From contig NZ_JAGOPN010000004.1 in the NCBI RefSeq assembly GCF_017991995.1, forward strand, positions 276,245 to 340,244: a stretch of DNA of 64,000 nucleotides, read 5' to 3'. The position numbers and the translations under genes are program-made. The notes beneath the pieces are model-generated. The model saw nothing but the letters and a program-made list of their open reading frames with translations. It was not told the DNA's origin and did no database searches. The DNA is from Pseudacidovorax sp. (GTDB lineage Bacteria; Pseudomonadota; Gammaproteobacteria; Burkholderiales; Burkholderiaceae_C). Position 1 is the stretch's first letter. Each line of letters opens with the position of its first letter. Of this stretch, positions 21,604 to 29,561 are shown piece by piece.

Positions 21604-21746
21604 CAGCATGCAGCAACACCCCGGATCAGGTAGGCCGCGATGAAGCCAAAGCAGCCGCCCATGGCGATCAGCAGCAGCGACTCGAAGAGGTTCAGCGTGC
21701 GCTCGGTTTCGGGCACGTCGTCGGTGACGTTGAAGTGGTCAGGCAT
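21603..21746 (-). CDS. Single-span small membrane protein
   Basis: The 47-residue product (MPDHFNVTDDVPETERTLNL at the start) has one clear transmembrane helix (LLLIAMGGCFGFIAAYLI) near the C-terminus and an acidic N-terminus. ATG 21746 overlaps the end of the preceding gene and its TGA overlaps the dcm start. A longer frame to 21830 is rejected because its extra residues are Pro-rich shadow sequence. Function unknown. Confidence 0.6.
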   Translation of the reverse strand: MPDHFNVTDDVPETERTLNLFESLLLIAMGGCFGFIAAYLIRGVAAC

Positions 21747-22236
21747 GGGCAGCCTCCGGGGTGGGGTTGGTGGTGGGTTTGGCGTAGAGCTCCGCGCCGG
21801 CGACGTCGGCCAGGCTGGCGGTTCCGGCACGGATGCGGGCGGCGATCCAGTCGGCGCCGCTCATGAACTGGAAGGCGAGCGCCGAATGCGCGATCAGCAG
21901 TGCCTTCGAGGCCTCGGCCGCGTCGTGGAGCACCGGTGCCTGGGCGTTCTGCCAGGCGTCGTCGGCGCTCAGCTGCACGATGGTGCGCAACGCGGCATGC
22001 AAGGCCCGCGCTTCGGGCGAGCCGGGCGCGGTGGCGGCGGCGACTTCGACGCCGATGCCGACCATCCAACCCAGGTGGGCCAGCAGCTCGCGCTGGGGCG
22101 TGCCGTCGTCGGCGAGGTAGATCTCGAGTCCGATGGTGGTCATGTGCTGCGCCATCTGCTGCTTGGCCACGGCGTGGCCGACGGGGTGCGCGAAGGCGTT
22201 GCGATTCCGCTGCGCGCGGCGTTGGGCGCGGTTCAT
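21739..22236 (-). CDS. Hypothetical phage protein, 165 residues
   Basis: Starts MNRAQRRAQRNRNAFAHPVG at ATG 22236, directly after the kinase-like gene. It is largely Ala-rich helical (RELLAHLGWMVGIGVEVAAA) with no recognised catalytic motif or signal peptide. Its position in the replication/modification operon suggests an early function. No family is recognised. Confidence 0.7.
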   Translation of the reverse strand: MNRAQRRAQRNRNAFAHPVGHAVAKQQMAQHMTTIGLEIYLADDGTPQRELLAHLGWMVGIGVEVAAATAPGSPEARALHAALRTIVQLSADDAWQNAQAPVLHDAAEASKALLIAHSALAFQFMSGADWIAARIRAGTASLADVAGAELYAKPTTNPTPEAAHA

Positions 22237-22238
22237 GG

Positions 22239-22928
22239 TCAGGCCCTCCGACGCGCGGGCAGCGCTGCGATGAAGGGCAGGCCGAGCACGGCCTCGGCCA
22301 GCGCGTCGAGGCTGCCCTCGTTCTGGATGTCGTGGTCCGCCTGCAGCTGGTGCCGCTCGCTGCTGTGGTGCGCGGTGTCTTCGGCCAGGCGAATGGCCCG
22401 GCTGCTGTGCACCCGCACGATGTGCAGTGGGGCACCCAGCGCGGTCAGCATGGCGTGCTCTATGGGGTCGCGCAGGTCGGTGATGGCGACATGGCGGAAG
22501 CCGGTGCCGAACTGCCGGCGTACCCAGCCGGTCACGATGGCGGCGTAGTGCTCGGGTCGGTACCGGCGCTGGTAGCTGGCCCACTGCTGCATGGTCCAGC
22601 GCGGGCTGCGCGGCTCGTGCAGGCTCAGGCCGCTCTCGAAGCACCAGCTGATAAAAGCCGGCTCGCCGCACATGCCGACGGCGAGCGCGGGCAGCGGCAG
22701 CTCTTTGGTGGGCCGGTGCGTCAGCATGCGCTCATCGATGCGCCAGGCCGCGCTGATCTCGCGGCGCAGGGCGTCGGCGAAGGCGATGGTCTGGAAGTTG
22801 TGCACGTCGGCCAGGGCCTTGGCGGCGCTGTCCTTGCCGGCACCGGTGCGGCCGGTGAAGGCGACGATCAGGCACTTGGCGTAGTCGGGGCGGCCGAAGG
22901 GCCACGCGGCAGAAGCGACGGCACTCAC
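22239..22928 (-). CDS. Deoxynucleoside monophosphate kinase-like P-loop protein
   Basis: GTG 22928 overlaps the preceding stop (GTGA) and gives 229 residues. A P-loop is near the N-terminus (IVAFTGRTGAGKDSAAKAL), of the GxxGxGKD type seen in phage dNMP kinases, followed by FADALRREI. Such enzymes phosphorylate dNMPs to raise precursor pools, including modified ones. The remainder (VAITDLRDPIEHAMLTALGA) is compatible with that fold. The alternative is another P-loop kinase; the family call is from the motif only. Confidence 0.7.
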   Translation of the reverse strand: MSAVASAAWPFGRPDYAKCLIVAFTGRTGAGKDSAAKALADVHNFQTIAFADALRREISAAWRIDERMLTHRPTKELPLPALAVGMCGEPAFISWCFESGLSLHEPRSPRWTMQQWASYQRRYRPEHYAAIVTGWVRRQFGTGFRHVAITDLRDPIEHAMLTALGAPLHIVRVHSSRAIRLAEDTAHHSSERHQLQADHDIQNEGSLDALAEAVLGLPFIAALPARRRA

Positions 22929-23137
22929 TTGGCACCTCGCACGGTCAGCGGCCGCACGTTGTCGGCGGCCAGGTCGAGGGTCTGCTGCTGCGCGGCGTCC
23001 TTGGCGGCCTGCTCGGCGGCCAGGCGCTTGCGCTCGCGGGCGAAGGTGGCCTTGAGGTCGGTCTTGACTGCGGCCCGGTACTGGAAGGCACGGTCGGTGA
23101 TGCCGCGCGTGGGGAAGGTGATGCGCGGCGCGGTCAT
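22925..23137 (-). CDS. Hypothetical early phage protein, 70 residues
   Basis: From ATG 23137 the protein reads MTAPRITFPTRGITDRAFQY and continues with a charged helix (FARERKRLAAEQAAKDAAQQ). It overlaps both neighbours by 4 bp, so it is part of the coupled operon. Unknown function. Confidence 0.6.
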   Translation of the reverse strand: MTAPRITFPTRGITDRAFQYRAAVKTDLKATFARERKRLAAEQAAKDAAQQQTLDLAADNVRPLTVRGAK

Positions 23138-23280
23138 TGCAGGCTCCGAACCGCCACCAGGTGGCATTCACCGAACTCGTCCCAGGCCGCGTCGAACGCG
23201 GCGGCCGCGTTGGGCGCGATGGCGAAGTAGCGGTGGCTGACGCGCTGGGCGTCCACCACGCGCACGGCGTAGGTCTTCAT
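23134..23280 (-). CDS. Hypothetical small protein, 48 residues
   Basis: A short frame from ATG 23280 (MKTYAVRVVDAQRVSHRYFA) to TGA 23134 fills the gap between two other small genes. A GGAG lies 10 bp before the ATG, and the stop overlaps the next start (ATGA). The sequence alternates beta-like and helical stretches. No family is recognised; the coupling and SD make it credible. Confidence 0.6.
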   Translation of the reverse strand: MKTYAVRVVDAQRVSHRYFAIAPNAAAAFDAAWDEFGECHLVAVRSLQ

Positions 23281-23283
23281 GGT

Positions 23284-23487
23284 TCAGGCCTCCAGGGCGG
23301 TGGGGATGGGGGAAGCGGCGGGCGCGGGCTCGACGCGGTCGATCTGGTGGCCGATGGCGGCCTCCGCGCGTTGCGCGGCTTCGTCGGCGGTGCGGGCGCG
23401 CACCTGCACGTAGAGGGCGAGCGGCTCCTGACCGGGCACGGTGCGCCGGTAGTGGCAGCGGAAGGAAGACGCAGCGGCGATGTGCAT
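23284..23487 (-). CDS. Hypothetical small protein, 67 residues
   Basis: Begins MHIAAASSFRCHYRRTVPGQ with a GGAG about 10 bp upstream, and contains a beta-strand then a helix (ALYVQVRARTADEAAQRAEA). It sits just downstream of the replication gene. Unknown function. Confidence 0.6.
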   Translation of the reverse strand: MHIAAASSFRCHYRRTVPGQEPLALYVQVRARTADEAAQRAEAAIGHQIDRVEPAPAASPIPTALEA

Positions 23488-23512
23488 GCGGGTGGGCTCC
23501 GGTGGTGGTGGA

Positions 23513-25651
23513 TCAGTGGCCAGCGGCGGCGAGGGCGCGCAGGCGGGCGGCGCCGGCCTTCGCGCGGGCGGCGATGGCGGCGAATTCGGGGGAATCGATG
23601 TCGTCGAGCGGGTTGGGCGCCCGCGCGGCCGGCGGCTCGGGCTCGGCCGGGCGTGCCTGGGCCCGGCGGATCAATGCGGCGGCCTCGGCGATGGCCGGAT
23701 CGGGCATGCGGAAGCTCGTGCGCTCGCCGTCGATCACGTAGACCGGGGCTGCCGGCGCCGCCGGCGGGGGCCGCCGTGCGCCGCGGGCCGGCTTCAGGGG
23801 CTCCAGCGGCAGGATTTCGGGGCTGTCGTAGGCCTTCGGCCAGGGATCGTCGCCATGCAGGAGCTGGCGGATCGGCTCCGACGTGAGCCGGGCCGTACAG
23901 TTATTGAAACGAGTCCAAGGGCGGCCCAGCGCTGCGCGCTGGCCCTTGTCCTGCTCGGCTTCGCCGACGCAGGATTTCCACGACTGGCGGCGGCTGATGA
24001 GCCAGTGGCCGACCTTCGTCTCGACGCCGACGATGGTCTTGCGGTCGATCTTCTCGCCGTAGCCGTTGGTGTCGCCCTTGTTCACGCGCACGGCGGCGCG
24101 CAGCATCCAGGCGCTGCGCTTCTGGCACATGCCGCCCTGGGCGCGGACGTAGCGGTCCCACGATGCCTGCAACTGGCCGAACTTGTGCGAGGCGTACCAG
24201 GCCTTGACCGCGGCCGAGTCGCCGAAGTCGAGCCGCAGCTGCGCCCGGTCGATCTGGTCCTTGGTGACGCGGCGCAGCTCGCGCCATACCGTCACGCTGG
24301 GCTGCCCGATGGCTTGGAACTGCCGGATGCCCCAGGTGCTGGCCCAGGCGTCCACGCGCTGCCAGCCCTTGTATTCGCGCGTGTCCATAACGTGCTCGAA
24401 GCCGTCGATGGTGTCGGTGTGCACGCCCACGCCAGCGTCGCCGCCGTCCTGGGCGCCGACGTTCTTGGCCACGTACTTCGCCACATAGCCGGCTGCGCCG
24501 CCGCGCACCATGGCGATGAACTTGCAGCGGTTGCGCACGGCGCCGGGCTCGTCGCCGGCGTCGCTCAGCCAGTAGCCGCTGATGATCGAGCGGGCAAGGT
24601 TGGCCTGCTCCTGCGTGGCGAACCACAGCAGCGCATGCCAGTGCGGGCAGCCGTCGTGGTGCGGCTCGGCCACGCGGATGCCGTAGGCCTTCACGTCCTT
24701 GCGCGCCATCTTGGCGCGGGCCTTCGCCCACATGCCGCACAGCCACTGCTGCGCGTCGCGGGGCGTGGCGCCCTCGTACTTGGGGTTGCGCGTGGGCTTG
24801 GCGTGGCGCGACTTTCCGCCCGACAGCACGGCATGAAAGCGGCTGGGGCAGGTGAGGGTGAGGAACAGGCCGAAGTGCCCCTGCGCGTCGGCGTATTCCT
24901 CGCAGCCGCGGATGCGGGTCATCAGCTCGCCGCGGCGGATGTCCCGATTGCTTGGCGAAAGCGCCGCCAGCTCGGACAGGCTGTAGACCTGGCCGGCCTC
25001 GTTGCGCATCTTGACGCGCTTGAGCAGATCCGCGTTGCGGCGGTTCTGATCGAGCCGGCGCCGGCAGGCCTCGTCGCTGGCGTAGCCGCCATTGCGGTGG
25101 TGCACCACGGCCAGCTTGATGGCGGCGTGTTCCACAGTGCGCGCCACCTTGCGGCGCAGCGCCCGGCGCCACCACTGCTCGGAGAGGGCACGGGCGATCA
25201 AGCCCTCGGGCGTCTCGGCCGTGGGCGCGTCCACGCCGATGCGCTCGCAGTAGTCGAGCACCACGTCCAGGCGGTCTTGCAGGCCCATGGGCAGCGGGTG
25301 CCCGTTGAGCATGTCGTCGACGGTGTTGGCACAGCGGCGGGCGCGGGTGCAGACCTCGCCGTCATCCACAGACCAATGCAGGATGTCGTGGTGCTCGTGC
25401 TCGAAGGCACGCATGGCATCGACGCGCGACAGGTGCCAGCTCGTCCACTCGCCCTGTACCGCCTTGGCCACGGGCCTGCGCGGCATGATGATGTCGAGTG
25501 CCGGCACCCACTGCGGCGGCACCGTGGCCCGCAGCCGGGCGTCCATCGACCGGGCCACCAGCGCGACGTGGTCCGCCACATTCAGCGACGAATGCTGGCG
25601 CATCCAGAACACCGGGTTCGGCTTGGCGTGGCGCGGGGCGACGAGGCGCAT
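23513..25651 (-). CDS. A: P2 gpA-type HUH rolling-circle replication endonuclease
   Basis: Nicks the phage origin and starts rolling-circle replication, staying linked to the 5' end. The 712 residues carry the HUH-family motifs in order: TLTCPS (265-270), HWH metal site (337-339) in GCPHWHALLWF, and two catalytic tyrosines Y389 and Y393 in GYVAKYVAKN. The long N-terminus and Pro/Ala-rich C-terminus match P2 A-like proteins. In P2 the origin lies inside the A gene; the same is likely but was not located. The host would need to supply a Rep-type helicase. Confidence 0.92.
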   Translation of the reverse strand: MRLVAPRHAKPNPVFWMRQHSSLNVADHVALVARSMDARLRATVPPQWVPALDIIMPRRPVAKAVQGEWTSWHLSRVDAMRAFEHEHHDILHWSVDDGEVCTRARRCANTVDDMLNGHPLPMGLQDRLDVVLDYCERIGVDAPTAETPEGLIARALSEQWWRRALRRKVARTVEHAAIKLAVVHHRNGGYASDEACRRRLDQNRRNADLLKRVKMRNEAGQVYSLSELAALSPSNRDIRRGELMTRIRGCEEYADAQGHFGLFLTLTCPSRFHAVLSGGKSRHAKPTRNPKYEGATPRDAQQWLCGMWAKARAKMARKDVKAYGIRVAEPHHDGCPHWHALLWFATQEQANLARSIISGYWLSDAGDEPGAVRNRCKFIAMVRGGAAGYVAKYVAKNVGAQDGGDAGVGVHTDTIDGFEHVMDTREYKGWQRVDAWASTWGIRQFQAIGQPSVTVWRELRRVTKDQIDRAQLRLDFGDSAAVKAWYASHKFGQLQASWDRYVRAQGGMCQKRSAWMLRAAVRVNKGDTNGYGEKIDRKTIVGVETKVGHWLISRRQSWKSCVGEAEQDKGQRAALGRPWTRFNNCTARLTSEPIRQLLHGDDPWPKAYDSPEILPLEPLKPARGARRPPPAAPAAPVYVIDGERTSFRMPDPAIAEAAALIRRAQARPAEPEPPAARAPNPLDDIDSPEFAAIAARAKAGAARLRALAAAGH

Positions 25652-25663
25652 GGTGGGCCGGGC

Positions 25664-26026
25664 CTACAAGGTCAGCGCGCCGAGGGCACGCAGCACGCGC
25701 AGCCAGGTGCGCAGCGTGGCGCGGATGGCGAGTCGCTCCGCGTCGGTGAACTCACGCCAGCGGCGGCGCAAGGCGTCGTCGGGGTCGCCCATGCCGGCCG
25801 CCGTGAGCACGAGGAAGCGCAGCAGCTGCGGCAGTTGCTGCCACTCCTGCTCTTCGATGAGCACGGCGCGGTCACCACGCACGGCGACGACGAACTCTTC
25901 GCGCAGCTGCGCGATGGTTCCGCGGTGCGGGGCATAGAAGGGGTTGGGCTGACCATCGGGGATTCGAGGCGGGGGCTTGGGCGGGCCGGGTGTCGCGTCG
26001 GGTTCGGGGGACTCGGCGGGCGGCAT
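25664..26026 (-). CDS. Hypothetical protein with Pro-rich N-terminus, 120 residues
   Basis: ATG 26026 gives MPPAESPEPDATPGPPKPPP, then a folded-looking part (HRGTIAQLREEFVVAVRGDR and LPQLLRFLVLTAAG). It lies between the replication gene and a 203-residue unknown. A longer frame to 26275 overlaps that neighbour and is rejected. Unknown function. Confidence 0.6.
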   Translation of the reverse strand: MPPAESPEPDATPGPPKPPPRIPDGQPNPFYAPHRGTIAQLREEFVVAVRGDRAVLIEEQEWQQLPQLLRFLVLTAAGMGDPDDALRRRWREFTDAERLAIRATLRTWLRVLRALGALTL

Positions 26027-26030
26027 GAAC

Positions 26031-26642
26031 TCAGGCGGGCTGGGCGGCTCCCTGGGCTGCGGGATCGCGCAGCGGCACGCCCGTATCGGTGGCCGGATGC
26101 CGGCCCGCCGTCTCCGCCGTGATGTGGCCGAGTGCGATGGCGTCGAGTACCCACTGACGCATGCATGTGGTTTCCACCACTTGGCGGCCGCGCATGAAGA
26201 CGAGGCGGTCGCGGCTGACCGTCGAGCCATCCGCATAGGCGAACACGATCCGCCAGCCGGCCTCCAGCAGCACACCGGCCAGGGCGTTCTGCTCTCGCGG
26301 GTCGCGCCACATGGAAATGCTGTCCTCGGGGCGCAGCACCACGGCTTCCACGCCGCGGGCCAGGTCGTTGCTGCGGTAGCGCATGGGGCTCAGCCGCACG
26401 CACTCCAGATCGATCAGCGCGCCGCGCTCGCGAGCCTCTCGCACGAGTGGCTCCAGCGGCTGCAGCCGCTCCGCCACGACGCGCAGCTCGGCCAAGCGGG
26501 CAGCGTGGCGCGCGTGCTCCTGCATCAGCGCACGCTCCAGCAGAGAGAGTCGCTGTACCTGTTCAGGCGACAGCTTGGGCACCTTGGGCACATCGATGCG
26601 GTCGGCGTGCTTGGCGGCGAATCGGCGGGCGTTGAGGGACAT
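26031..26642 (-). CDS. Hypothetical phage protein, 203 residues
   Basis: Begins MSLNARRFAAKHADRIDVPK, followed by a coiled-coil-like helix (LLERALMQEHARHAARLAEL) and a beta-rich half (GWRIVFAYADGSTVSRDRLV). It is the first gene after a terminator-like hairpin downstream of ogr. No family is recognised. Confidence 0.65.
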   Translation of the reverse strand: MSLNARRFAAKHADRIDVPKVPKLSPEQVQRLSLLERALMQEHARHAARLAELRVVAERLQPLEPLVREARERGALIDLECVRLSPMRYRSNDLARGVEAVVLRPEDSISMWRDPREQNALAGVLLEAGWRIVFAYADGSTVSRDRLVFMRGRQVVETTCMRQWVLDAIALGHITAETAGRHPATDTGVPLRDPAAQGAAQPA

Positions 26643-26660
26643 GACGGGGCTCCAGCGCAG

Positions 26661-26688
26661 AAAAAAGGCGTGAGAGGGGCCGCACGCC
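26661..26688 (-). terminator. Terminator-like hairpin downstream of ogr
   Basis: Reading leftward, GGCGTG (26688-26683) pairs with CACGCC (26672-26667), followed by six T (26666-26661). A second overlapping hairpin (GCCCT, AGAC, AGGGC) lies just before it, so two structures may compete. It would lower transcription from the early/ogr genes into the replication operon. Confidence 0.55.
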
Positions 26689-26750
26689 CTGTCTAGGGCG
26701 CGTGGCGGGTGGGGGTGGGGGCTATCGCGCCGAGGGGCGCGAGGTGGGCG

Positions 26751-27155
26751 TCAGCCCGGTGGGGCGGCGGGCATGGCGCCTCCGCTTCCCTGGCCCGGGC
26801 CCCAGTCGTTGGTGGGCTCGTGCAGGTGGGCCAGGAACTCGGCCTCGTCGGCAGCGACGTTGCCTTCATCGGCCAGCTGCAGGGCGAGCTGACCGCGGCG
26901 GATGTGCTTGGAAAGCGGCAGACGAATGTCAGCCGCGGGGATGCTGGACAGCACCAGGGTGCGGACGAACTCCAGCGTGGAGACGCCGACGAAGCCGCAG
27001 CGGAAGTTGCGGCAGCGGTAGGTGATTTCGCGCATGGTCTGGCTCATGGCCCGGCTGTCCACCGCCGTGCAGCGCGTGCCGCAGTGGGGGCAGTCGATGG
27101 TGATGCGCAGGTAGCGGTTGTTGGCGTCGGCCTGCTCGGCGGTGTCTTTGTTCAC
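26751..27155 (-). CDS. ogr: Ogr/Delta-type late gene activator
   Basis: Small zinc-binding activator that recruits RNA polymerase to phage late promoters. Cys22, 25, 48 and 53 form C-X2-C-X22-C-X4-C, exactly the P2 Ogr spacing (CPHCGTRCTAVDSR, then RCRNFRCGF). The TYRCRN and STLEFVRTL stretches also fit. At 134 residues it is longer than P2 Ogr (72), with an extra C-terminal tail rich in acidic residues. Its start overlaps the preceding gene by ATGA. In P2 ogr is beside D; here it is in the early region. Confidence 0.9.
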   Translation of the reverse strand: MNKDTAEQADANNRYLRITIDCPHCGTRCTAVDSRAMSQTMREITYRCRNFRCGFVGVSTLEFVRTLVLSSIPAADIRLPLSKHIRRGQLALQLADEGNVAADEAEFLAHLHEPTNDWGPGQGSGGAMPAAPPG

Positions 27156-27343
27156 CGTGACTTACCCCCGACGATCAGCCGTAAAGCGCGGCGCGAGCCC
27201 CTGCCGCCGCCCATCTTGCGACGCAGGTTCTCTTTCACCAGCCACTCAGCAGCCGCATGCAGGCTGGTGAAGCCTTGCTGCACGCGTACACGCTCCAGCA
27301 TGCGCGTCTGCTCGGGGGTGAAGTCAACGTCTCGGGTATTCAT
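27152..27343 (-). CDS. Hypothetical small protein upstream of ogr
   Basis: The 63-residue MNTRDVDFTPEQTRMLERVR protein has two helices (SLHAAAEWLVKENLRR) and a basic Gly-rich tail. Its stop overlaps the ogr start. It may be DNA-binding; no family is recognised. Confidence 0.55.
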   Translation of the reverse strand: MNTRDVDFTPEQTRMLERVRVQQGFTSLHAAAEWLVKENLRRKMGGGRGSRRALRLIVGGKSR

Positions 27344-27361
27344 GTTCTTGTCTGCCGAAAG

Positions 27362-27838
27362 TCAGCCGTGTGCACGCTGCTTGGCGGCTTCCTGTGCCGC
27401 GCGCTGGGCGCGAAACTGCATTGGGCTTGGCGGCGACCATACGAACATCAGTTCCTTGGCCAGCTCAATCAAAAACTTCTGGACTGCCCAGTCTCCAGCC
27501 GTCAGCACGCCCAATCTGCACAGTTCGTCGAAGCTGAAGCGCAGGCCCTGCGACACGAGCGTGACGGTCTCGCCGGCGATCAGTAGTTCCATGTCCGACT
27601 CACGCCAAGCGCCGATCCATGCAACGCCCTGAACCTTGCAGCGGTGCTGTTCCACGGCACTGCGGATGCTCCAGAGCCAGCCGTGCACCACGCCGGCTTG
27701 ATATCCGCCGACCACGGCGCCGGTGTGGCGGCTGCAGCGCGCAAGGTCGCGTGCCTCTCCGCGGTAGATGGTCCACACGCACTCGGCATGGGTCGCATCT
27801 ACAGCGCCCAGAACGAAGGAGAAGGTTTCGCCCCTCAC
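27362..27838 (-). CDS. Hypothetical phage protein, 158 residues
   Basis: Begins MRGETFSFVLGAVDATHAEC. It contains four Cys within the first 95 residues, without a clear zinc-site spacing, and a hydrophobic helix near WAVQKFLIELAKELMFVW. It overlaps the preceding RHH-like gene by 4 bp. Not recognised. Confidence 0.6.
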   Translation of the reverse strand: MRGETFSFVLGAVDATHAECVWTIYRGEARDLARCSRHTGAVVGGYQAGVVHGWLWSIRSAVEQHRCKVQGVAWIGAWRESDMELLIAGETVTLVSQGLRFSFDELCRLGVLTAGDWAVQKFLIELAKELMFVWSPPSPMQFRAQRAAQEAAKQRAHG

Positions 27839-28047
27839 GCCTGTGCGTCCTCTTGGCCGGCATCCAGCCCCAACACGCGGCGCGCTTCGGTCATTGCCAT
27901 TTCGCGCAGCATCGTGGTCATCTGCTCACCCTTGAAATTGGCCATGGCGCGGAGCAACTCATCCTCGTAGTCGTCGAAGCGGATGGTCACGCGGTTGTCG
28001 CGCACGCGCTTGGGGTCGGGGTACATCGGCGGAAGTCCTTCGGGCAA
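27835..28047 (-). CDS. Ribbon-helix-helix-like small protein
   Basis: The core NRVTIRFDDYEDELLRAMAN, followed by a helix ending in EMAMTEARRVLG, resembles an RHH (Arc/CopG) DNA-binding fold: one strand and two helices. The 70-residue start is MPEGLPPMYPDPKRVRDN; an internal ATG at 28026 is also possible. It lies in the leftward early operon and may regulate it. Confidence 0.6.
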   Translation of the reverse strand: MPEGLPPMYPDPKRVRDNRVTIRFDDYEDELLRAMANFKGEQMTTMLREMAMTEARRVLGLDAGQEDAQA

Positions 28048-28071
28048 AGGATGGAGGTCGGAGGGGAAAGG

Positions 28072-28314
28072 TCAGAAGTGCTGGACGGCCGAGGCGGCGG
28101 CGCCGCTGCGGCCGAGCTCGGCCTCGTACTGGGCCAGTCCCTTGAGGTAGATGCGACGCGCGAAGCTGGACATAGACCGCTCTTCGCGTTCGGCATGCTC
28201 TCGGCAGCGCTGGTGCTCGGCAGGGGAGACGCGCATGCCGATGAGGACGTCGGCATCACCGCGCACTTCGGGCGGGAGCGACGGGCGACCAAGGCGACGG
28301 GCGGTGGTGGTCAT
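28072..28314 (-). CDS. CopG/Arc-like regulator, first gene of the early operon
   Basis: The 80 residues include VLIGMRVSPAEHQRCREHAE and SMSSFARRIYLKGL, a typical ribbon-helix-helix pattern. It is the first leftward gene from the divergent control region, the position of cox/apl in P2-type switches, so it may repress the CI-type gene or act in excision. That role is inferred from position only. Confidence 0.65.
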   Translation of the reverse strand: MTTTARRLGRPSLPPEVRGDADVLIGMRVSPAEHQRCREHAEREERSMSSFARRIYLKGLAQYEAELGRSGAAASAVQHF

Positions 28315-28409
28315 ACGGCTACTATTCGGGGCTGTTTAGGGCTGTTTTTTCTTGTGTTGGGCGAATTCTGGTGGTCGTTTGCCGGATCGTCAAGCGTTTT
28401 GGTGGGCAA
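28315..28409. promoter_or_regulatory. Divergent control region of the lysogeny switch
   Basis: The 95-bp gap between the leftward early operon and the rightward repressor holds a tandem repeat (GGGCTGTTT twice, spaced by one base, near 28330-28350) and two copies of a GCCGGAT element (near 28381 and 28411, the second overlapping the repressor start). TTTGCC and GGCAAA near them form an inverted pair. These are candidate operator sites for the CI-type protein and the RHH protein. Confidence 0.5.
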
Positions 28410-28865
28410 ATGCCGGATTTCTGTTCTCGACTGATCGAGGAGCGCAAGCGGCTTGGCCTCAATCAGGCCGCCTTTGGCGCTCTTGGCGGCGTGACGAAGG
28501 ACTCGCAGCTCAACTACGAAAAGGGCACTCGACGGCCTGATTCGGAGTACCTAGAAGCGCTCGCCATGCATGACGTGGACGTCTCGTATGTGCTGACCGG
28601 CCATCGCATGCACATGCGGGAGACGCGCCCTGCAGCTCAATCCAGTCGCGGGCGTGGGAAGGTTTCGGACGACGCGTTCATCGTGGGAATGGCCGCGAGC
28701 GTGGATCTCAGCGAAGACTCACCAGCCGGTGCCATCGTCCGCACATTGACGCCTGAAGAGGCTGCGCTACTGGACAACTACAACGCAGCCGACGAGAAGG
28801 GCCGCGCGGCTGCGCGCAGCGTTCTTGATGCGCTCGCGGAACCAAAGAAGAGGGCCAACGGATAG
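28410..28865 (+). CDS. C: CI-type phage repressor (HTH_3)
   Basis: The ATG at 28410 gives 151 residues. The N-terminal Cro/C1 helix-turn-helix is visible (LIEERKRLGLNQAAFGALGG and LNYEKGTRRPDSEYLEAL). The C-terminal part (VRTLTPEEAALLDNYNAADE) is a short helical tail, with no LexA-like peptidase signature, so it is unlikely to be inactivated by RecA. A longer GTG start at 28371 reaches into the operator region and is less likely. It should maintain lysogeny by repressing the leftward early promoter. Confidence 0.85.
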   Translation: MPDFCSRLIEERKRLGLNQAAFGALGGVTKDSQLNYEKGTRRPDSEYLEALAMHDVDVSYVLTGHRMHMRETRPAAQSSRGRGKVSDDAFIVGMAASVDLSEDSPAGAIVRTLTPEEAALLDNYNAADEKGRAAARSVLDALAEPKKRANG

Positions 28866-28949
28866 CCTGAGCCTGATCCTGGCCGAGCTGTTCCGTTGGA
28901 GTGTGGTGGTTGGCTGCGCCTTCTTGGACGCAGTGGACTAGGAGGGTCT

Positions 28950-29450
28950 ATGGGTGATGCTCAGACGCCATTGGCATTCCGGTACAAAAACGCTGCCGGC
29001 GAAGTGAGCGAACGTGTGCTTACGACGTGGTCGGAGGTCGGTCACTACGTCGAGGGCTTCGATCAGCGCGCGGGCAAGTTCTGCACGTTCCGAAAGGATC
29101 GCGTGGTCGAGTACTTGGATGACGCCGCCAGCCTGCTCGCGACGCCGCGCAGCTCGCCGCCGCCAAAGGTGAGGCAAGCCACTCTGAAGGACGAACGCCC
29201 ACAGATCCTGTTCACCGGTTTCGCGGCGGTGCAGCGAGCCCACCTTGAAGGGCTCGCGGATGCCGGCGGGCTGCGCGTCGTGAAGACCGTCACCGCTGCG
29301 CTGGTGTTCCTCTGCGCTGGGCCTACGGCCGGCCCCGCCAAGGTGGCGAAGTCGCGCGCACAGGGCGTCTACATCGTTCGCGAGCCCGAACTCCATTCGC
29401 TGATTGAGACGGGTGAACTGCCGGACTATGCACTCGATGGTGTCGTGTAG
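28950..29450 (+). CDS. WYL-like/BRCT domain protein
   Basis: From ATG 28950 (SD GGAGGG) the product is 166 residues. The first 55 (PLAFRYKNAAGEVSERVLTT and FCTFRKDRVVEYLDD) resemble a WYL-type beta-barrel, a nucleic-acid ligand-sensing module. Residues about 83-160 (ILFTGFAAVQRAHLEGLADA, VTAALVFLCAG, GVYIVREPELHSLI) resemble a BRCT domain, which binds phosphopeptides or DNA ends. No HTH is seen. It follows the repressor and may sense DNA damage in place of LexA-type cleavage; that is speculation. Confidence 0.65.
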   Translation: MGDAQTPLAFRYKNAAGEVSERVLTTWSEVGHYVEGFDQRAGKFCTFRKDRVVEYLDDAASLLATPRSSPPPKVRQATLKDERPQILFTGFAAVQRAHLEGLADAGGLRVVKTVTAALVFLCAGPTAGPAKVAKSRAQGVYIVREPELHSLIETGELPDYALDGVV

Positions 29451-29458
29451 CGCCGGGC

Positions 29459-29482
29459 CTTCATGCTTTTGAAAGCATGAAG
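29459..29482. promoter_or_regulatory. Perfect 11-bp inverted repeat
   Basis: CTTCATGCTTT and its exact complement AAAGCATGAAG are separated by TG, directly after the WYL/BRCT stop. No T-run follows, so a simple terminator is unlikely. It could be an operator for the two-gene unit that starts at 29562 or an RNA hairpin. Confidence 0.55.
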
Positions 29483-29561
29483 CCTGCGAACCGGCCGTTT
29501 GGACGAGCGGCCTGCAGTTGGGCAATAGTATTTTTAGCGCTTTTGGAAGGGGATTCGCGAC

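Noticed and set aside
29459-29482. Palindrome as a rho-independent terminator
   Set aside because: The stem is perfect but no T-run follows on either strand, so it was kept as an operator or hairpin of unknown role.
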